Shown here piece after piece: positions 26,085 to 34,010 of a stretch of 42,626 nt of DNA. Under the pieces are notes generated by a model. That model saw only the letters and a program-made list of their open reading frames with translations. It ran no database searches and was not told where the DNA came from. Made by a program: the position numbers and the translations under genes. Each line of letters opens with the position of its first letter. Position 1 is the first letter of the stretch. Origin of the DNA: Gemmatimonadota bacterium (GTDB lineage: Bacteria > Latescibacterota > UBA2968); the NCBI GenBank assembly GCA_009838845.1, contig VXRD01000168.1:1-42626 (forward strand). Direction: 5' to 3'.

Positions 26085-26882
26085 CTACAAATTATTAACC
26101 GCGTAAACAGCTTTCTCTATCTGATCCTCTCCGACGGTTTTGACCTTGGCATCAGAACCGAGCAACAGGGCAATATCGCAAATATTATTTATATCTCGCG
26201 GAACACCATTGGACGCTTGATAGAGCGCGTCGAGCGCGTCCTCGTCGAACAAGGACCGATCGGCTCCCGCTTTTTCCAGACGTGTTTGCACATAAGACAG
26301 GGTTTCTTCGCGCTTGAGCGGTGCGAGGTGATATTGCCGCGCGACCTGTTGTCCCAATGCCTCAACGCCCGCGACCCGTTCCTCGAGACCTGCCTGTCCA
26401 ACGAGGAGAAGGGTGAGAAAAAAACGCCCATTGCGTTGAAAGCTGAACAGAGATTGCAACGCTTCAAATGTATTGCCGTCTTCTATTGCATGGGCATCAT
26501 CGACAATGACGACCGTATATTTGCCCGCATTGGCACTTTTGACAGCCTGAACCTCAAGTGCGCGTTGCAATTTTCCGTTCGATTGGTCCTCAACACCCAA
26601 TTGCCCGAGCATATCCCGCAGAAAGTCTTCCGGCGAAAGACCGGGTCTATCCATAAGTGCGATTTTATACCTGTCAGATGACAGTTCCTGGATGAGCATG
26701 CGACTCACAACGGTTTTGCCACAGCCCGTGTCGCCCGTGAGCACGGCAGCCCCCAGGCGGTTATTGATCGCGTAAAACATTTGCAACAATGCTCTCTGGT
26801 GATCTCTCGAAGAATAAAAAAAACGCGGATCCGGCACATTTTCAAACGGCAATGCTGTCAGATTCCAATATTTATCGTACAC
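26085..26882 (-). CDS. ExeA/GspA-type AAA ATPase
   Basis: A 265-residue P-loop ATPase. The N-terminal YWNLTALPFENVPDPRFFYSS is typical of ExeA family proteins. Walker A is GDTGCGKT (50-57), Walker B VVIVDDAH (124-131), and a C-terminal AAA lid (GVPRDINNICDIALL) is visible. In Aeromonas, ExeA with ExeB helps assemble the type II secretin in peptidoglycan; this protein lacks the C-terminal periplasmic and peptidoglycan-binding part (family ~550 residues), so it is the cytosolic module alone. Related short forms accompany transposition (TnsC-like) or exopolysaccharide operons. The start is GTG at 26882. It diverges from the GT2 gene across a 277-base gap. Confidence 0.9.
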   Translation of the reverse strand: MYDKYWNLTALPFENVPDPRFFYSSRDHQRALLQMFYAINNRLGAAVLTGDTGCGKTVVSRMLIQELSSDRYKIALMDRPGLSPEDFLRDMLGQLGVEDQSNGKLQRALEVQAVKSANAGKYTVVIVDDAHAIEDGNTFEALQSLFSFQRNGRFFLTLLLVGQAGLEERVAGVEALGQQVARQYHLAPLKREETLSYVQTRLEKAGADRSLFDEDALDALYQASNGVPRDINNICDIALLLGSDAKVKTVGEDQIEKAVYAVNNL

Positions 26883-27077
26883 GGTCTCAATCCTTTATTT
26901 TAAGTCCGACCATAGATTTTATGAACCTATCGGAATAGTGGTTTAATGCTGCTCATTGCACCTGTTTTATCGCAATCCAATATAGTTACCTCAAACGGTC
27001 TGTGTCAAGTAATCGGCAAAGCGATTTAAGTGTTTCCGGGCGTTTTAGACAACACAGAGACATTGACACAAAATACT

Positions 27078-27105
27078 TTGACGGAACGTATCCAAACCCT
27101 ATATT
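27078..27105 (+). promoter_or_regulatory. Candidate sigma-70 promoter for the GT2-tonB-exbBD run
   Basis: TTGACG (27078-27083) and TATATT (27100-27105) are separated by 16 bases, and the GT2 start codon lies about 55 bases downstream of the -10 box. The remainder of the 277-base divergent gap (26883-27159) shows no gene. An overlapping TTGACA at 27063 has no good -10 partner. Confidence 0.45.
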
Positions 27106-27159
27106 TTGCTGCACTGCACTGGTAACACATCTGTTTTGACTTTCATTATGGAGATCTGT

Positions 27160-28656
27160 ATGGCCTGGTGGCAATCCGTTTTGCTGGCCACTTACAGCCT
27201 CGTGTTTGCATTGCTGATGCTCGTAAGCCTGCATCGACACTTGATGGTACACCTTTACTATAAGCACCGTCGCAAACAACCCATTCCCCGCGGCACCTTT
27301 GATGAACTACCCTTTGTGACAGTGCAATTGCCCGTATTTAACGAACGCTATGTGGTCGAACGACTAATTCGCGCCGTCGCCAAAATGGATTATCCAACCG
27401 ACCGCCTCGAAATTCAGGTTTTAGACGACTCGACCGATGAAACAACCGCAATTGCCAGGCAATGTGTTGATGAACTTCGACATTCGGGACTGAATATCGC
27501 GCTGATACACCGCAAAACGCGCACCGGGTATAAAGCCGGTGCGCTCGCAGAGGGATTGCGGGTTGCACGCGGTGAATTGATCGCAATTTTTGACGCCGAT
27601 TTTCTGCCGCAACCAGACTTTTTGAACAAAACCATCCCGTATTTCGTCGAACCGCAAGTCGGCATGGTTCAGACGCGCTGGGGGCATCTGAATCGGGATT
27701 ACTCCATTTTGACACGCGTACAGGCCATCTATCTCGACGGCCATTTTGTTATGGAACACGGTGCCCGAAGCCGCTCGGGCTTGTTTTTCAATTTTAACGG
27801 CACAGCAGGTGTCTGGCGTCGGGCTTGTATCGACGAAGCCGGTGGCTGGCAGCACGATACCCTGACCGAAGACCTCGACTTGAGCTATCGCGCGCAATTG
27901 GCGGGCTGGCGATTTGTATATCTCGCAGATACCGTAACGCCAGCCGAAATCCCCGTGGAAGTAAATGCCTGGAAATCACAGCAATTTCGGTGGGCAAAAG
28001 GCTCTGTTCAAACCGCCAAAAAAACACTGAAAACCCTGTTGCAAAGCCATCTCCCGTGGCGCGTAAAGGGCGAAGCCGCTTTTCATCTGGTAACCAATTT
28101 TGCATATTGTTTGATGGCAATGATCTCCATTCTCATTTTCCCCGCAATTGTTCTGCGGGAAGACCTCGGCTGGCTCAGAGTACTGATAATCGATTTTCCC
28201 CTCTTTGTAGGCGCGACGGGTGTGATCTCGAGATACTACATCCACTCGCAGCGGGAAATATATTCGGATTGGAAATCGCGCATCCTGTATTTGCCATTTG
28301 TACTCGCCCTGGGCATGGGGATTTCATTGAACAACGCGCGCGGAGTAATTCAAGCACTGCGAGGGCACGAGACCGCATTTAATCGCACCCCTAAATACCG
28401 CGTTATCGGCAGGAATGGAAATTGGTATCGCAAAAATTACGCCCTGAAAAAAAATATAACTGCATTTTTGGAAATTGGACTCGGTTTTTATTTGCTGGGT
28501 GCCATGGCGTATTCGATTGCGAAAGGGCTGTATTTCCCCGTGCCATTCCTTATTTTGTTTGCCTCTGGTTTTTTTTATGTGGGGGGAATGTCTTTATTCC
28601 AGGGCATTTGGGCGAAATTACATTCGCAAGCTATTGAAGTCGCAGAAGCAAACTAA
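27160..28656 (+). CDS. Membrane GT2 glycosyltransferase (cellulose synthase-like)
   Basis: A 498-residue processive-type family 2 glycosyltransferase. An N-terminal membrane helix (about 5-27) is followed by the GT-A domain with LDDSTDET (Asp89/90), DAD (145-147), TED (Asp238) and QQFRW (Gln274-Trp278), the D,D,D,QxxRW pattern of processive beta-glycan synthases. At least four C-terminal membrane helices follow (about 305-330, 340-360, 383-405 and 430-475). It probably builds or elongates an extracellular polysaccharide or glycolipid. The ATG at 27160 is chosen because GGAG lies seven bases upstream. No PilZ domain or BcsB partner is encoded here, so cellulose itself is unlikely. TonB/ExbB/ExbD genes follow on the same strand. 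Confidence 0.92.
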   Translation: MAWWQSVLLATYSLVFALLMLVSLHRHLMVHLYYKHRRKQPIPRGTFDELPFVTVQLPVFNERYVVERLIRAVAKMDYPTDRLEIQVLDDSTDETTAIARQCVDELRHSGLNIALIHRKTRTGYKAGALAEGLRVARGELIAIFDADFLPQPDFLNKTIPYFVEPQVGMVQTRWGHLNRDYSILTRVQAIYLDGHFVMEHGARSRSGLFFNFNGTAGVWRRACIDEAGGWQHDTLTEDLDLSYRAQLAGWRFVYLADTVTPAEIPVEVNAWKSQQFRWAKGSVQTAKKTLKTLLQSHLPWRVKGEAAFHLVTNFAYCLMAMISILIFPAIVLREDLGWLRVLIIDFPLFVGATGVISRYYIHSQREIYSDWKSRILYLPFVLALGMGISLNNARGVIQALRGHETAFNRTPKYRVIGRNGNWYRKNYALKKNITAFLEIGLGFYLLGAMAYSIAKGLYFPVPFLILFASGFFYVGGMSLFQGIWAKLHSQAIEVAEAN

Positions 28657-28676
28657 AACAAAGGCGGAATGGGTAT

Positions 28677-29525
28677 ATGGCAATGAGACTCAACAATCCA
28701 TACCTCTGGGCTTATACCGCAGCCATTCTGCTGCACATCCTGTTCCTGCTCCTGGAGAACCCGCTGTCTGCGATCATTGTACCGCCGGCAAAAAAAATAC
28801 CCGCATCACCGCCTCTAACATTTGAATTTGTCGATGTACCTCAAAATCGAGACGATGCTCCGCCCGAAGAAACTTCATTGCTCGCAGAGCGCGATAATAT
28901 CTCTCGCGATCAACAAACGGCTCCCTTGCCCGAAAGCCACTTGCCATTTTCCGATGGCATATCGCGGGCAAAGAATATAGAGGCGTCAGCACCGGGCAGG
29001 CCGCGCAGTGAGACACAAAGCACAGACCGTACACAGGAAACCACCGACAGCCCCTTTAGCTTTGTGGATGTGTTGCAGAAAAACCCCGAAGAAGCGCGAA
29101 AAGAGCGAGAACGCGCGGTGCTGGGCGGGGAATTGCCCCAATCGCGCATAGATATGGACAATAGCAAAACCCGCGCACTCGAACGCGGGGGATTGCAACT
29201 GAGCACGTATGCCTGGAATTTCGCGCCCTATATGAAATATCTCAAGCGACATATTGACCGTCATATATATCCGCCCCGCGCATTCGAGTTGGGTATGATC
29301 GATGGCATGACCAGGGTGAAATTCAGAATCTGGCGCGATGGTCGGCTCGAAGGCCCCGAATTGATCGACTATAAGGGCCATGACCTGTTGCGCGATACGA
29401 GCCTGAAGGCTGTTGAACTCTCGGCACCATTCAGGGCATTACCACCAGATTTCCCGGATGAGTACCTCGACATTACTGGTACTTTTGAATATTTAATTTT
29501 TGGAAAAGGTCAAAGGCGACAATAA
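28677..29525 (+). CDS. TonB-family energy transducer
   Basis: A 282-residue protein: a single N-terminal membrane helix (about 10-30), a long polar linker rich in Glu, Pro and Arg (about 45-185), and a C-terminal domain with YMKYLKRHIDRHIYPPRAFELG followed by a beta-strand pattern ending in LDITGTFEY, as in TonB C-termini. It would couple the ExbB/ExbD motor encoded downstream to an outer-membrane receptor or envelope complex. The linker is less proline-rich than in E. coli TonB. The stop codon is one base from the exbB-like start, so the three genes form one operon. No TonB-dependent receptor is in the window. Confidence 0.85.
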   Translation: MAMRLNNPYLWAYTAAILLHILFLLLENPLSAIIVPPAKKIPASPPLTFEFVDVPQNRDDAPPEETSLLAERDNISRDQQTAPLPESHLPFSDGISRAKNIEASAPGRPRSETQSTDRTQETTDSPFSFVDVLQKNPEEARKERERAVLGGELPQSRIDMDNSKTRALERGGLQLSTYAWNFAPYMKYLKRHIDRHIYPPRAFELGMIDGMTRVKFRIWRDGRLEGPELIDYKGHDLLRDTSLKAVELSAPFRALPPDFPDEYLDITGTFEYLIFGKGQRRQ

Positions 29526-29526
29526 T

Positions 29527-30150
29527 ATGGGCTGGGCACTATTTGAACAGGGTGGTCTCATGATGTATCCTCTGACCTTGTGCTCAGTACTGGCTTTGGG
29601 CATTGCAATTGAGCGCGGGTTTGCACTGCGCCGTCGCACCGTCATCCGGCCCGAAATTGTCAGTGTAATCGACAATATTCAAGGACCGGATGACATTGGA
29701 TTGGCTTTAAACGTCTGTCGGCAGCACAAAGGGCCTTTCTCCGCGGTAATGCGCGCGGGGTTAGACAATCGCCATTTGTCCTTAGAAGAGGTCCGGGAAA
29801 GTATTCTGGATCAGGGCCGTCAGGAAATGGGCGTATTGCAAAAAGGACTGGTGGTACTGGAGACCGTAGCGGGAGTTTCGCCGCTTTTGGGACTTCTGGG
29901 CACTGTTCTGGGCATGATCAAAGTTTTTCAACAGGTTTCAGAAGTGGGCGTAGGACAAGCCAATCTCCTGGCAGGAGGCATTTCCGAAGCAATTCTAACG
30001 ACTGCCGCCGGACTTTTTATTGCAATTCCATCACTCGTATTTTTCAATTTGTACAGCAGTCGATCAGAAAGCCTGATTTTGGAAATTGAGAAATACGCCA
30101 ATACCCTTCTGAAAAAACTCCGGGGGTTTCAAGGCTCCGAAGGTAGATAG
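29527..30150 (+). CDS. exbB: ExbB/TolQ/MotA-family proton channel subunit
   Basis: A 207-residue inner-membrane protein with three helices: about 12-30, then 115-140 (GVSPLLGLLGTVLGMIKVF) and 155-180 (ISEAILTTAAGLFIAIPSLVFF), the MotA/TolQ/ExbB signature. It should form the proton-driven motor with the following ExbD-like protein and power the TonB-like protein before it. The ATG at 29527 is chosen over an in-frame one at 29500 that lies inside the tonB-like gene; AAAGGCGAC precedes it. TolQ of a Tol-Pal system is an alternative, but the TonB neighbour favours ExbB. Confidence 0.92.
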   Translation: MGWALFEQGGLMMYPLTLCSVLALGIAIERGFALRRRTVIRPEIVSVIDNIQGPDDIGLALNVCRQHKGPFSAVMRAGLDNRHLSLEEVRESILDQGRQEMGVLQKGLVVLETVAGVSPLLGLLGTVLGMIKVFQQVSEVGVGQANLLAGGISEAILTTAAGLFIAIPSLVFFNLYSSRSESLILEIEKYANTLLKKLRGFQGSEGR

Positions 30151-30152
30151 TG

Positions 30153-30581
30153 ATGCGAATGCAAATGCCCCTCAAGCGCCGCCCTGCAATCAACGTGACC
30201 TCTTTGATCGACGTCCTGTTTTTATTGCTTACATTTTTTCTCGTAACCACGCAATTTATCGATCAATCCGCGCTCAAAGTCGAACTACCCGCCATGGAAC
30301 ACGCGGAAAAAACACAACACGCGAGGCGTTATATTCTCAATGTATCGGCAGATGGTCAAATGGCATTGGATGGTCAGATCGTCGATCAACCGGCATTGCG
30401 GGAATTATTAAAACAACACGTGGCGGAGATCGATGAAAGTGGGGGCCTGATTTTGCGAGCAGACCGCCAATTGCCTTATGGCGATGTGATGTCGATTCTG
30501 GACCTCGTCAGAGGTGTGGGAATCAGACGGATTACCAATGCCACAGCGGAACGAATAGACGAGAAAAGCGCGAATAGATGA
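30153..30581 (+). CDS. exbD: ExbD/TolR-family biopolymer transport protein
   Basis: A 142-residue protein with one N-terminal membrane helix (about 15-37) preceded by RRPAINVTSLIDVLFLLLTFF. This contains the conserved Asp (about position 20) that carries protons, followed by a small periplasmic domain ending GIRRITNATAE. It partners the ExbB-like protein three bases upstream. A GTG at 30150 overlapping the exbB stop is an alternative start. The last codons run into a short octamer repeat (30571-30599), so the C-terminus is probably unconserved. Confidence 0.92.
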   Translation: MRMQMPLKRRPAINVTSLIDVLFLLLTFFLVTTQFIDQSALKVELPAMEHAEKTQHARRYILNVSADGQMALDGQIVDQPALRELLKQHVAEIDESGGLILRADRQLPYGDVMSILDLVRGVGIRRITNATAERIDEKSANR

Positions 30582-30720
30582 ATAGACGAATAGACGAATC
30601 CCGCCCAACCACCCAGAGCATGTGCTGACATGATATAAGCCAGTATTGTTACAAACTCCGTCGCTGATTCGCTGATTCGTAGATTCGCTGATTCGTAGAT
30701 TCGCTGATTCGCTGATTCGT
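30571..30720. repeat. Two complementary octamer arrays between exbD and the ECF sigma gene
   Basis: Bases 30571-30599 carry about 3.5 copies of an 8-base unit (GAATAGAC or GAATAGAT). Bases 30661-30720 carry about 7.5 copies of TTCGCTGA or TTCGTAGA. Both have period 8, and the CGAAT core of the first array is complementary to ATTCG of the second, so the transcript could fold into a stem of five-pair helices separated by small internal loops, around a ~61-base loop. The second array ends 15 bases before the sigma factor ATG. It could be an attenuator, an mRNA stability element or a slippage-prone microsatellite. Confidence 0.6.
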
Positions 30721-30735
30721 TGCGAGGTCGGAACA

Positions 30736-31344
30736 ATGCGCGATTCCAAATCGTCCAATTTTTCACATATTGAAGATATCCAAATCGTCGCCCGGGTCTT
30801 AGAAGGCAACACAGAGGCTTTCTCTTTGCTGGTACAGCGACACCATGAACGCGTGTACAATGCGGTTTACAGCCTTATTGGCGATCTCGACGAAGCCGAC
30901 GATTTGGCGCAAGAAGCATTTCTCAAGGCATTTCGCGCCCTGAATCGATTTCGGGGACAATCGCTATTTTCAACATGGTTGCATCGCATCGCTGTCAATT
31001 GCTGCTTAGATCACCTCAAATCCAGACATCGGCGCAGCTTTGTTTCTCTGGATGAACATCGAGAAACTTGGGACGCGCCGCGCATCTGGGCGGGTCAGCC
31101 CCAAAATGCAGATATGCGCGTTGAACGGCGGGAACTTCAAGAAATCCTCGAACGCGCCCTGGACGATCTATCGGAAGAATACCGCGTGACCTTTGTTTTG
31201 AGAGAAATTGAAGGTCTGACCTATGAAGAAATTGCCGAATTGCTCAAATGCTCAATAGGAACCGTTAAGTCTCGCCTGTTTCGAGGGCGAACAAAACTCC
31301 GCGAAATTTTGCAGGTGCAATACGACAACTGGATCGAGGCGTAA
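30736..31344 (+). CDS. ECF-family RNA polymerase sigma factor
   Basis: A 202-residue ECF sigma factor. Region 2 (about 30-100) contains DLAQEAFLKAFRALNRFRG and FSTWLHRIAVNCCLDHLK; region 4 (about 143-195) has LSEEYRVTFVLREIEGLTYEEIAELLKCSIGTVKSRLFRGR, the -35-binding helix-turn-helix. It resembles the RpoE/SigW groups. GAGGT lies upstream of the ATG. The gene is followed two bases later by an anti-sigma gene, so a membrane-anchored regulator probably holds it inactive until envelope stress. The octamer array just upstream may affect its expression. Confidence 0.95.
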   Translation: MRDSKSSNFSHIEDIQIVARVLEGNTEAFSLLVQRHHERVYNAVYSLIGDLDEADDLAQEAFLKAFRALNRFRGQSLFSTWLHRIAVNCCLDHLKSRHRRSFVSLDEHRETWDAPRIWAGQPQNADMRVERRELQEILERALDDLSEEYRVTFVLREIEGLTYEEIAELLKCSIGTVKSRLFRGRTKLREILQVQYDNWIEA

Positions 31345-31346
31345 AT

Positions 31347-31820
31347 ATGGACGCAGACAACACCATTGACATCAACCGCGAATTGTTGTCGGCTTATCTC
31401 GACGATGCATTGACAGAAGCAGATCGAGCCAGAGTTGAGATACTGTTGCGCACATCTGACAGTCTCAGGCGTGAACTGGCCGAGATGGTGCGCGTGCGTA
31501 AACTATTTGCCGCCTGGTCTCCACCTTCACCCGACCGTTTTTTTGTGCGGCGTGTAGATATAAAAGTCCAGGAAGAAGTGGCGCGAATGAAGAACCGATG
31601 GGGATTTCAAAAATTCGCCACTGCCGCAATGTTGCTGATCTCTATTGGCTCGCTGGCATTTTTGACCCAGCGCCTGGACAGAAATGTTGAACCTGTCACG
31701 CTGGATGCTTTTTTACAGGGTTCGCTCGACCGCGAGGTTCGAGAAGTTGTGAGTTTGACCGAAGATGATTTTTCCAAAGACCGCGTACTCGACCTCGTCT
31801 TATCCGACAACACGCGTTAG
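31347..31820 (+). CDS. Membrane anti-sigma factor
   Basis: A 157-residue protein. Residues 8-55 (ELLSAYLDDALTEADRARVE) match the N-terminal anti-sigma domain of ZAS/RseA-like proteins, but the His-x3-Cys-x2-Cys zinc motif is absent, so it is a zinc-free type. One membrane helix spans about 88-107, and a short periplasmic tail ends EDDFSKDRVLDLVLSD. It starts two bases after the sigma factor stop, the usual arrangement for a co-expressed pair. Regulated proteolysis as the release mechanism is inference from family behaviour. Confidence 0.85.
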   Translation: MDADNTIDINRELLSAYLDDALTEADRARVEILLRTSDSLRRELAEMVRVRKLFAAWSPPSPDRFFVRRVDIKVQEEVARMKNRWGFQKFATAAMLLISIGSLAFLTQRLDRNVEPVTLDAFLQGSLDREVREVVSLTEDDFSKDRVLDLVLSDNTR

Positions 31821-31831
31821 AAGGTTTTATT

Positions 31832-32218
31832 ATGTTTATTTCGCGTTTCCGCTTTACATGCCTGATCGTCTTGTGTTTATTACTCGGCGCGGTGATAGGG
31901 ACTGTTTACGAAAGTCTTGCGTCTGGTAATTCTGGAAAAAGGCGAGTGCGCATGTCTGAAATGGTGGCAAAGCTCGACCTGTCAGATAAACAGAAAGCAC
32001 AACTGGACACAATCCTCGAGGAAGGGCGCAAATGCATGGTCGATATCAACACGACCTACCGCTCTGAGTTTGGAAAAGTGAGAAACACAACTCGCGCTCA
32101 AATTCGGGAAATTTTGACACCTGACCAGCGAAAAGAATTTGATGAGATGATGGCCGAACAAGAGGCTCGACGGCGTGCCCAGCACAGAAACAGGATTCAC
32201 AGCAATAAAGCCGAGTGA
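31832..32218 (+). CDS. CpxP/Spy-like periplasmic protein
   Basis: A 128-residue protein with an N-terminal membrane segment or signal peptide (about 8-28) and a helical domain containing KLDLSDKQKAQLDTILEEG and ILTPDQRKEFDEMM. The L(T/S)xxQ repeat is typical of CpxP/Spy/heavy-metal-sensor proteins that chaperone or sense misfolded envelope proteins. Its place between an anti-sigma gene and an RND efflux pair suggests a sensor or adaptor of the same stress response. The C-terminus is Arg/Gln-rich. Confidence 0.8.
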   Translation: MFISRFRFTCLIVLCLLLGAVIGTVYESLASGNSGKRRVRMSEMVAKLDLSDKQKAQLDTILEEGRKCMVDINTTYRSEFGKVRNTTRAQIREILTPDQRKEFDEMMAEQEARRRAQHRNRIHSNKAE

Positions 32219-32295
32219 TAAAGAATTTTGTGCAAAAATAAGTGAGTAATTGTTTACTTTCTTTTAATTTTTATAAGTTTTGAGAAGACGGAGGG

Positions 32296-34005
32296 ATGAT
32301 GCAAAAAATAGCCAAACACCGATGGTTCGTGCTGCTTTTTCTCGCGCTCTTTGCCTGCGGTGAAGAAGCACAACAGACACAGGGCGGACGTGCTGGACGC
32401 GGTGGACGCGGTGGACGCGGTGGCGGCGCTGCTGCGCCCGTCAAGGTCGAGACTGTAAAACAAGGGGATATTTCTGCATATATCCTCAAAAACACAACAC
32501 TCGAAGCCGAAAGATGGGTTGACGTTCGAGCGCGCAGAGCCGGGCAGGTCATCTCGCTACTAAAAGAAGAAGGCGACCCCGTACGCGAGGGCACCGTAAT
32601 GGCGCGGCTCGACGCCGACGCTGCCCAGATCAGCGTCGCGCAGCGAGAAGTTGCCTATCTTGAAGCCAAACAGCGGTATGAACGCGAAGATGCCCTATTT
32701 CAACGCAATCTGGGTAGCAAACAGTCTTATGAAAATGCCAAGACCCAATTCGAATCGGCCAAAGCACAACTCGAACAGGCCAAACTCGATTTGAGCTACA
32801 CGGCGATTAGATCGCCTATTGAAGGCATCATGACGCTGAGAAATATCGAAGTGGGCAACATGGTCACCAACAATCAAGTGGTGGCCTCTGTAGCCAAATT
32901 TGATCCCCTGCTTGCGCGCATCCAGGTAACGGAAAAGGACTTTGGTAAAATCACCGTAGGACAGACTGCGCGCATTACTGTTGAAGCCGCGCCTGAAAAA
33001 GAATTTACGGGCACAGTGAAAATGATCAGTCCCGTGGTAGATCCCGAAAGCGGCACGGTCAAAGTAACCGTCGAGATACCTCGAACAGATGCAAGTCTGC
33101 TGCGTCCCGGGATGTTTGCCTCGGTCTATATTATCACTGAAACGCGAATAAACACCCTGGTCATTCCCAAAAAAGCCCTCGTACTCGAAGGAGAAGGCAA
33201 CCAGGTATTCACCTTTGAAACCGATCCCGAAAGTGGTCGCGGGCAGGCGCAACGCAAACGCATCGAAATCGGCTTTACAGACAGCGACCGTTTAGAGATC
33301 CTCTCGGGCCTTTCCCAGGGAGAGCAGGTCATTACTGTGGGACAGGAGGGTTTGAGACCAGGTTCACCCGTGCGCCTCGTAGGAGAAGCCGCACCTCCCG
33401 CATTTGCCGGACGCGGTGGACAGGGCAGGCAAGGACGTGGGCAAATGGGTCAGGGAGGACAGGGCAGGCAGGGACGCGGACAGATGGGTGAAGGTGGACA
33501 AGGGCGCGCTGGACGTGGGCAAATGAGTGAAGGTGGACAGGGCAGACAGGGACGTGGTCGTGGTGGAAGTGGCCAAATGGGTGAAGGTGGACAAGGCAGA
33601 GGATTTGCAGGTGGCGAGGGGCAGGGCAGACAGGGGCGCGCTGGACGTGGACAGATGGGTGAAGGTGGACAGGGTAGGGGCTTTGCAGGTGGCGAGGGAC
33701 AAGGACGTGGGCGCGGGCAGATGGGTCAGGGAGGACAACGAGGTGGCGAGGGGCAGGGCAGACAGGGACGTGGACAGATGGGACAAGGCGGACAGGGCAG
33801 AGGTTTTGCAGGCGGGCAAGGCGGAGGTGATCCCACAGACCGCATAAAACGCATAATTGAGCGCTTCCCCGAAGTCAAAGCCGAATACGAAAAGCGCGTG
33901 AAAGACGATCCCGAACTCGCAACAAATATGGAAAAACTCCGCGCTTTTGTGACTGAGATGCGAGAAAAAGGATTGATACCATCACGAGGCGGACGAGGTA
34001 ATTAA
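32296..34005 (+). CDS. RND efflux periplasmic adaptor (lipoprotein) with Gly-Arg-Gln repeat tail
   Basis: A 569-residue membrane-fusion protein. A lipoprotein signal ends at Cys21 (LFAC); next comes a short Gly-Arg tract (about 29-46), then the lipoyl and helical-hairpin region (about 75-180), the beta-barrel, and a membrane-proximal domain to about 365. The core is a typical MFP. Unusual is the tail, about residues 372-512, made of repeats such as GQGRQGRGQMGQGG and GRGFAGGEG, followed by a charged helical end (514-560). The tail is encoded by tandem DNA repeats. It should deliver substrate from the RND permease encoded next to an outer-membrane channel, which is not present here. Confidence 0.92.
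   Translation: MMQKIAKHRWFVLLFLALFACGEEAQQTQGGRAGRGGRGGRGGGAAAPVKVETVKQGDISAYILKNTTLEAERWVDVRARRAGQVISLLKEEGDPVREGTVMARLDADAAQISVAQREVAYLEAKQRYEREDALFQRNLGSKQSYENAKTQFESAKAQLEQAKLDLSYTAIRSPIEGIMTLRNIEVGNMVTNNQVVASVAKFDPLLARIQVTEKDFGKITVGQTARITVEAAPEKEFTGTVKMISPVVDPESGTVKVTVEIPRTDASLLRPGMFASVYIITETRINTLVIPKKALVLEGEGNQVFTFETDPESGRGQAQRKRIEIGFTDSDRLEILSGLSQGEQVITVGQEGLRPGSPVRLVGEAAPPAFAGRGGQGRQGRGQMGQGGQGRQGRGQMGEGGQGRAGRGQMSEGGQGRQGRGRGGSGQMGEGGQGRGFAGGEGQGRQGRAGRGQMGEGGQGRGFAGGEGQGRGRGQMGQGGQRGGEGQGRQGRGQMGQGGQGRGFAGGQGGGDPTDRIKRIIERFPEVKAEYEKRVKDDPELATNMEKLRAFVTEMREKGLIPSRGGRGN
33409..33832 (+). repeat. Tandem imperfect repeats encoding the Gly-Arg-Gln tail
   Basis: About 424 bases of imperfect repeats built on GGACAGGGCAGG, GACGTGGGCAAATGGG and GGTGAAGGTGGACA. 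They keep reading frame throughout, so the repeat is maintained as protein. Larger units (QGRGFAGGEG) recur at about 33595, 33673 and 33798. Long minus-strand frames over the same bases (rich in Ser, Thr and Leu) are by-products of the repeat. Confidence 0.85.
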
Positions 34006-34010
34006 AACTC

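Noticed and set aside
30408-30860. A 150-codon minus-strand frame with ISESANLRISES-type repeats
   Set aside because: It arises from the octamer repeat and runs antisense into exbD and the sigma factor gene.
32219-32295. Possible terminator before the RND adaptor gene (AGTAA/TTACT stem followed by a T-rich run)
   Set aside because: Only five A/T-rich pairs; too weak to call, and the gene order suggests read-through.
33364-33819. A 151-codon minus-strand frame rich in Leu, Ser and Thr
   Set aside because: By-product of the in-frame tandem repeats coding for the Gly-Arg-Gln tail on the plus strand.
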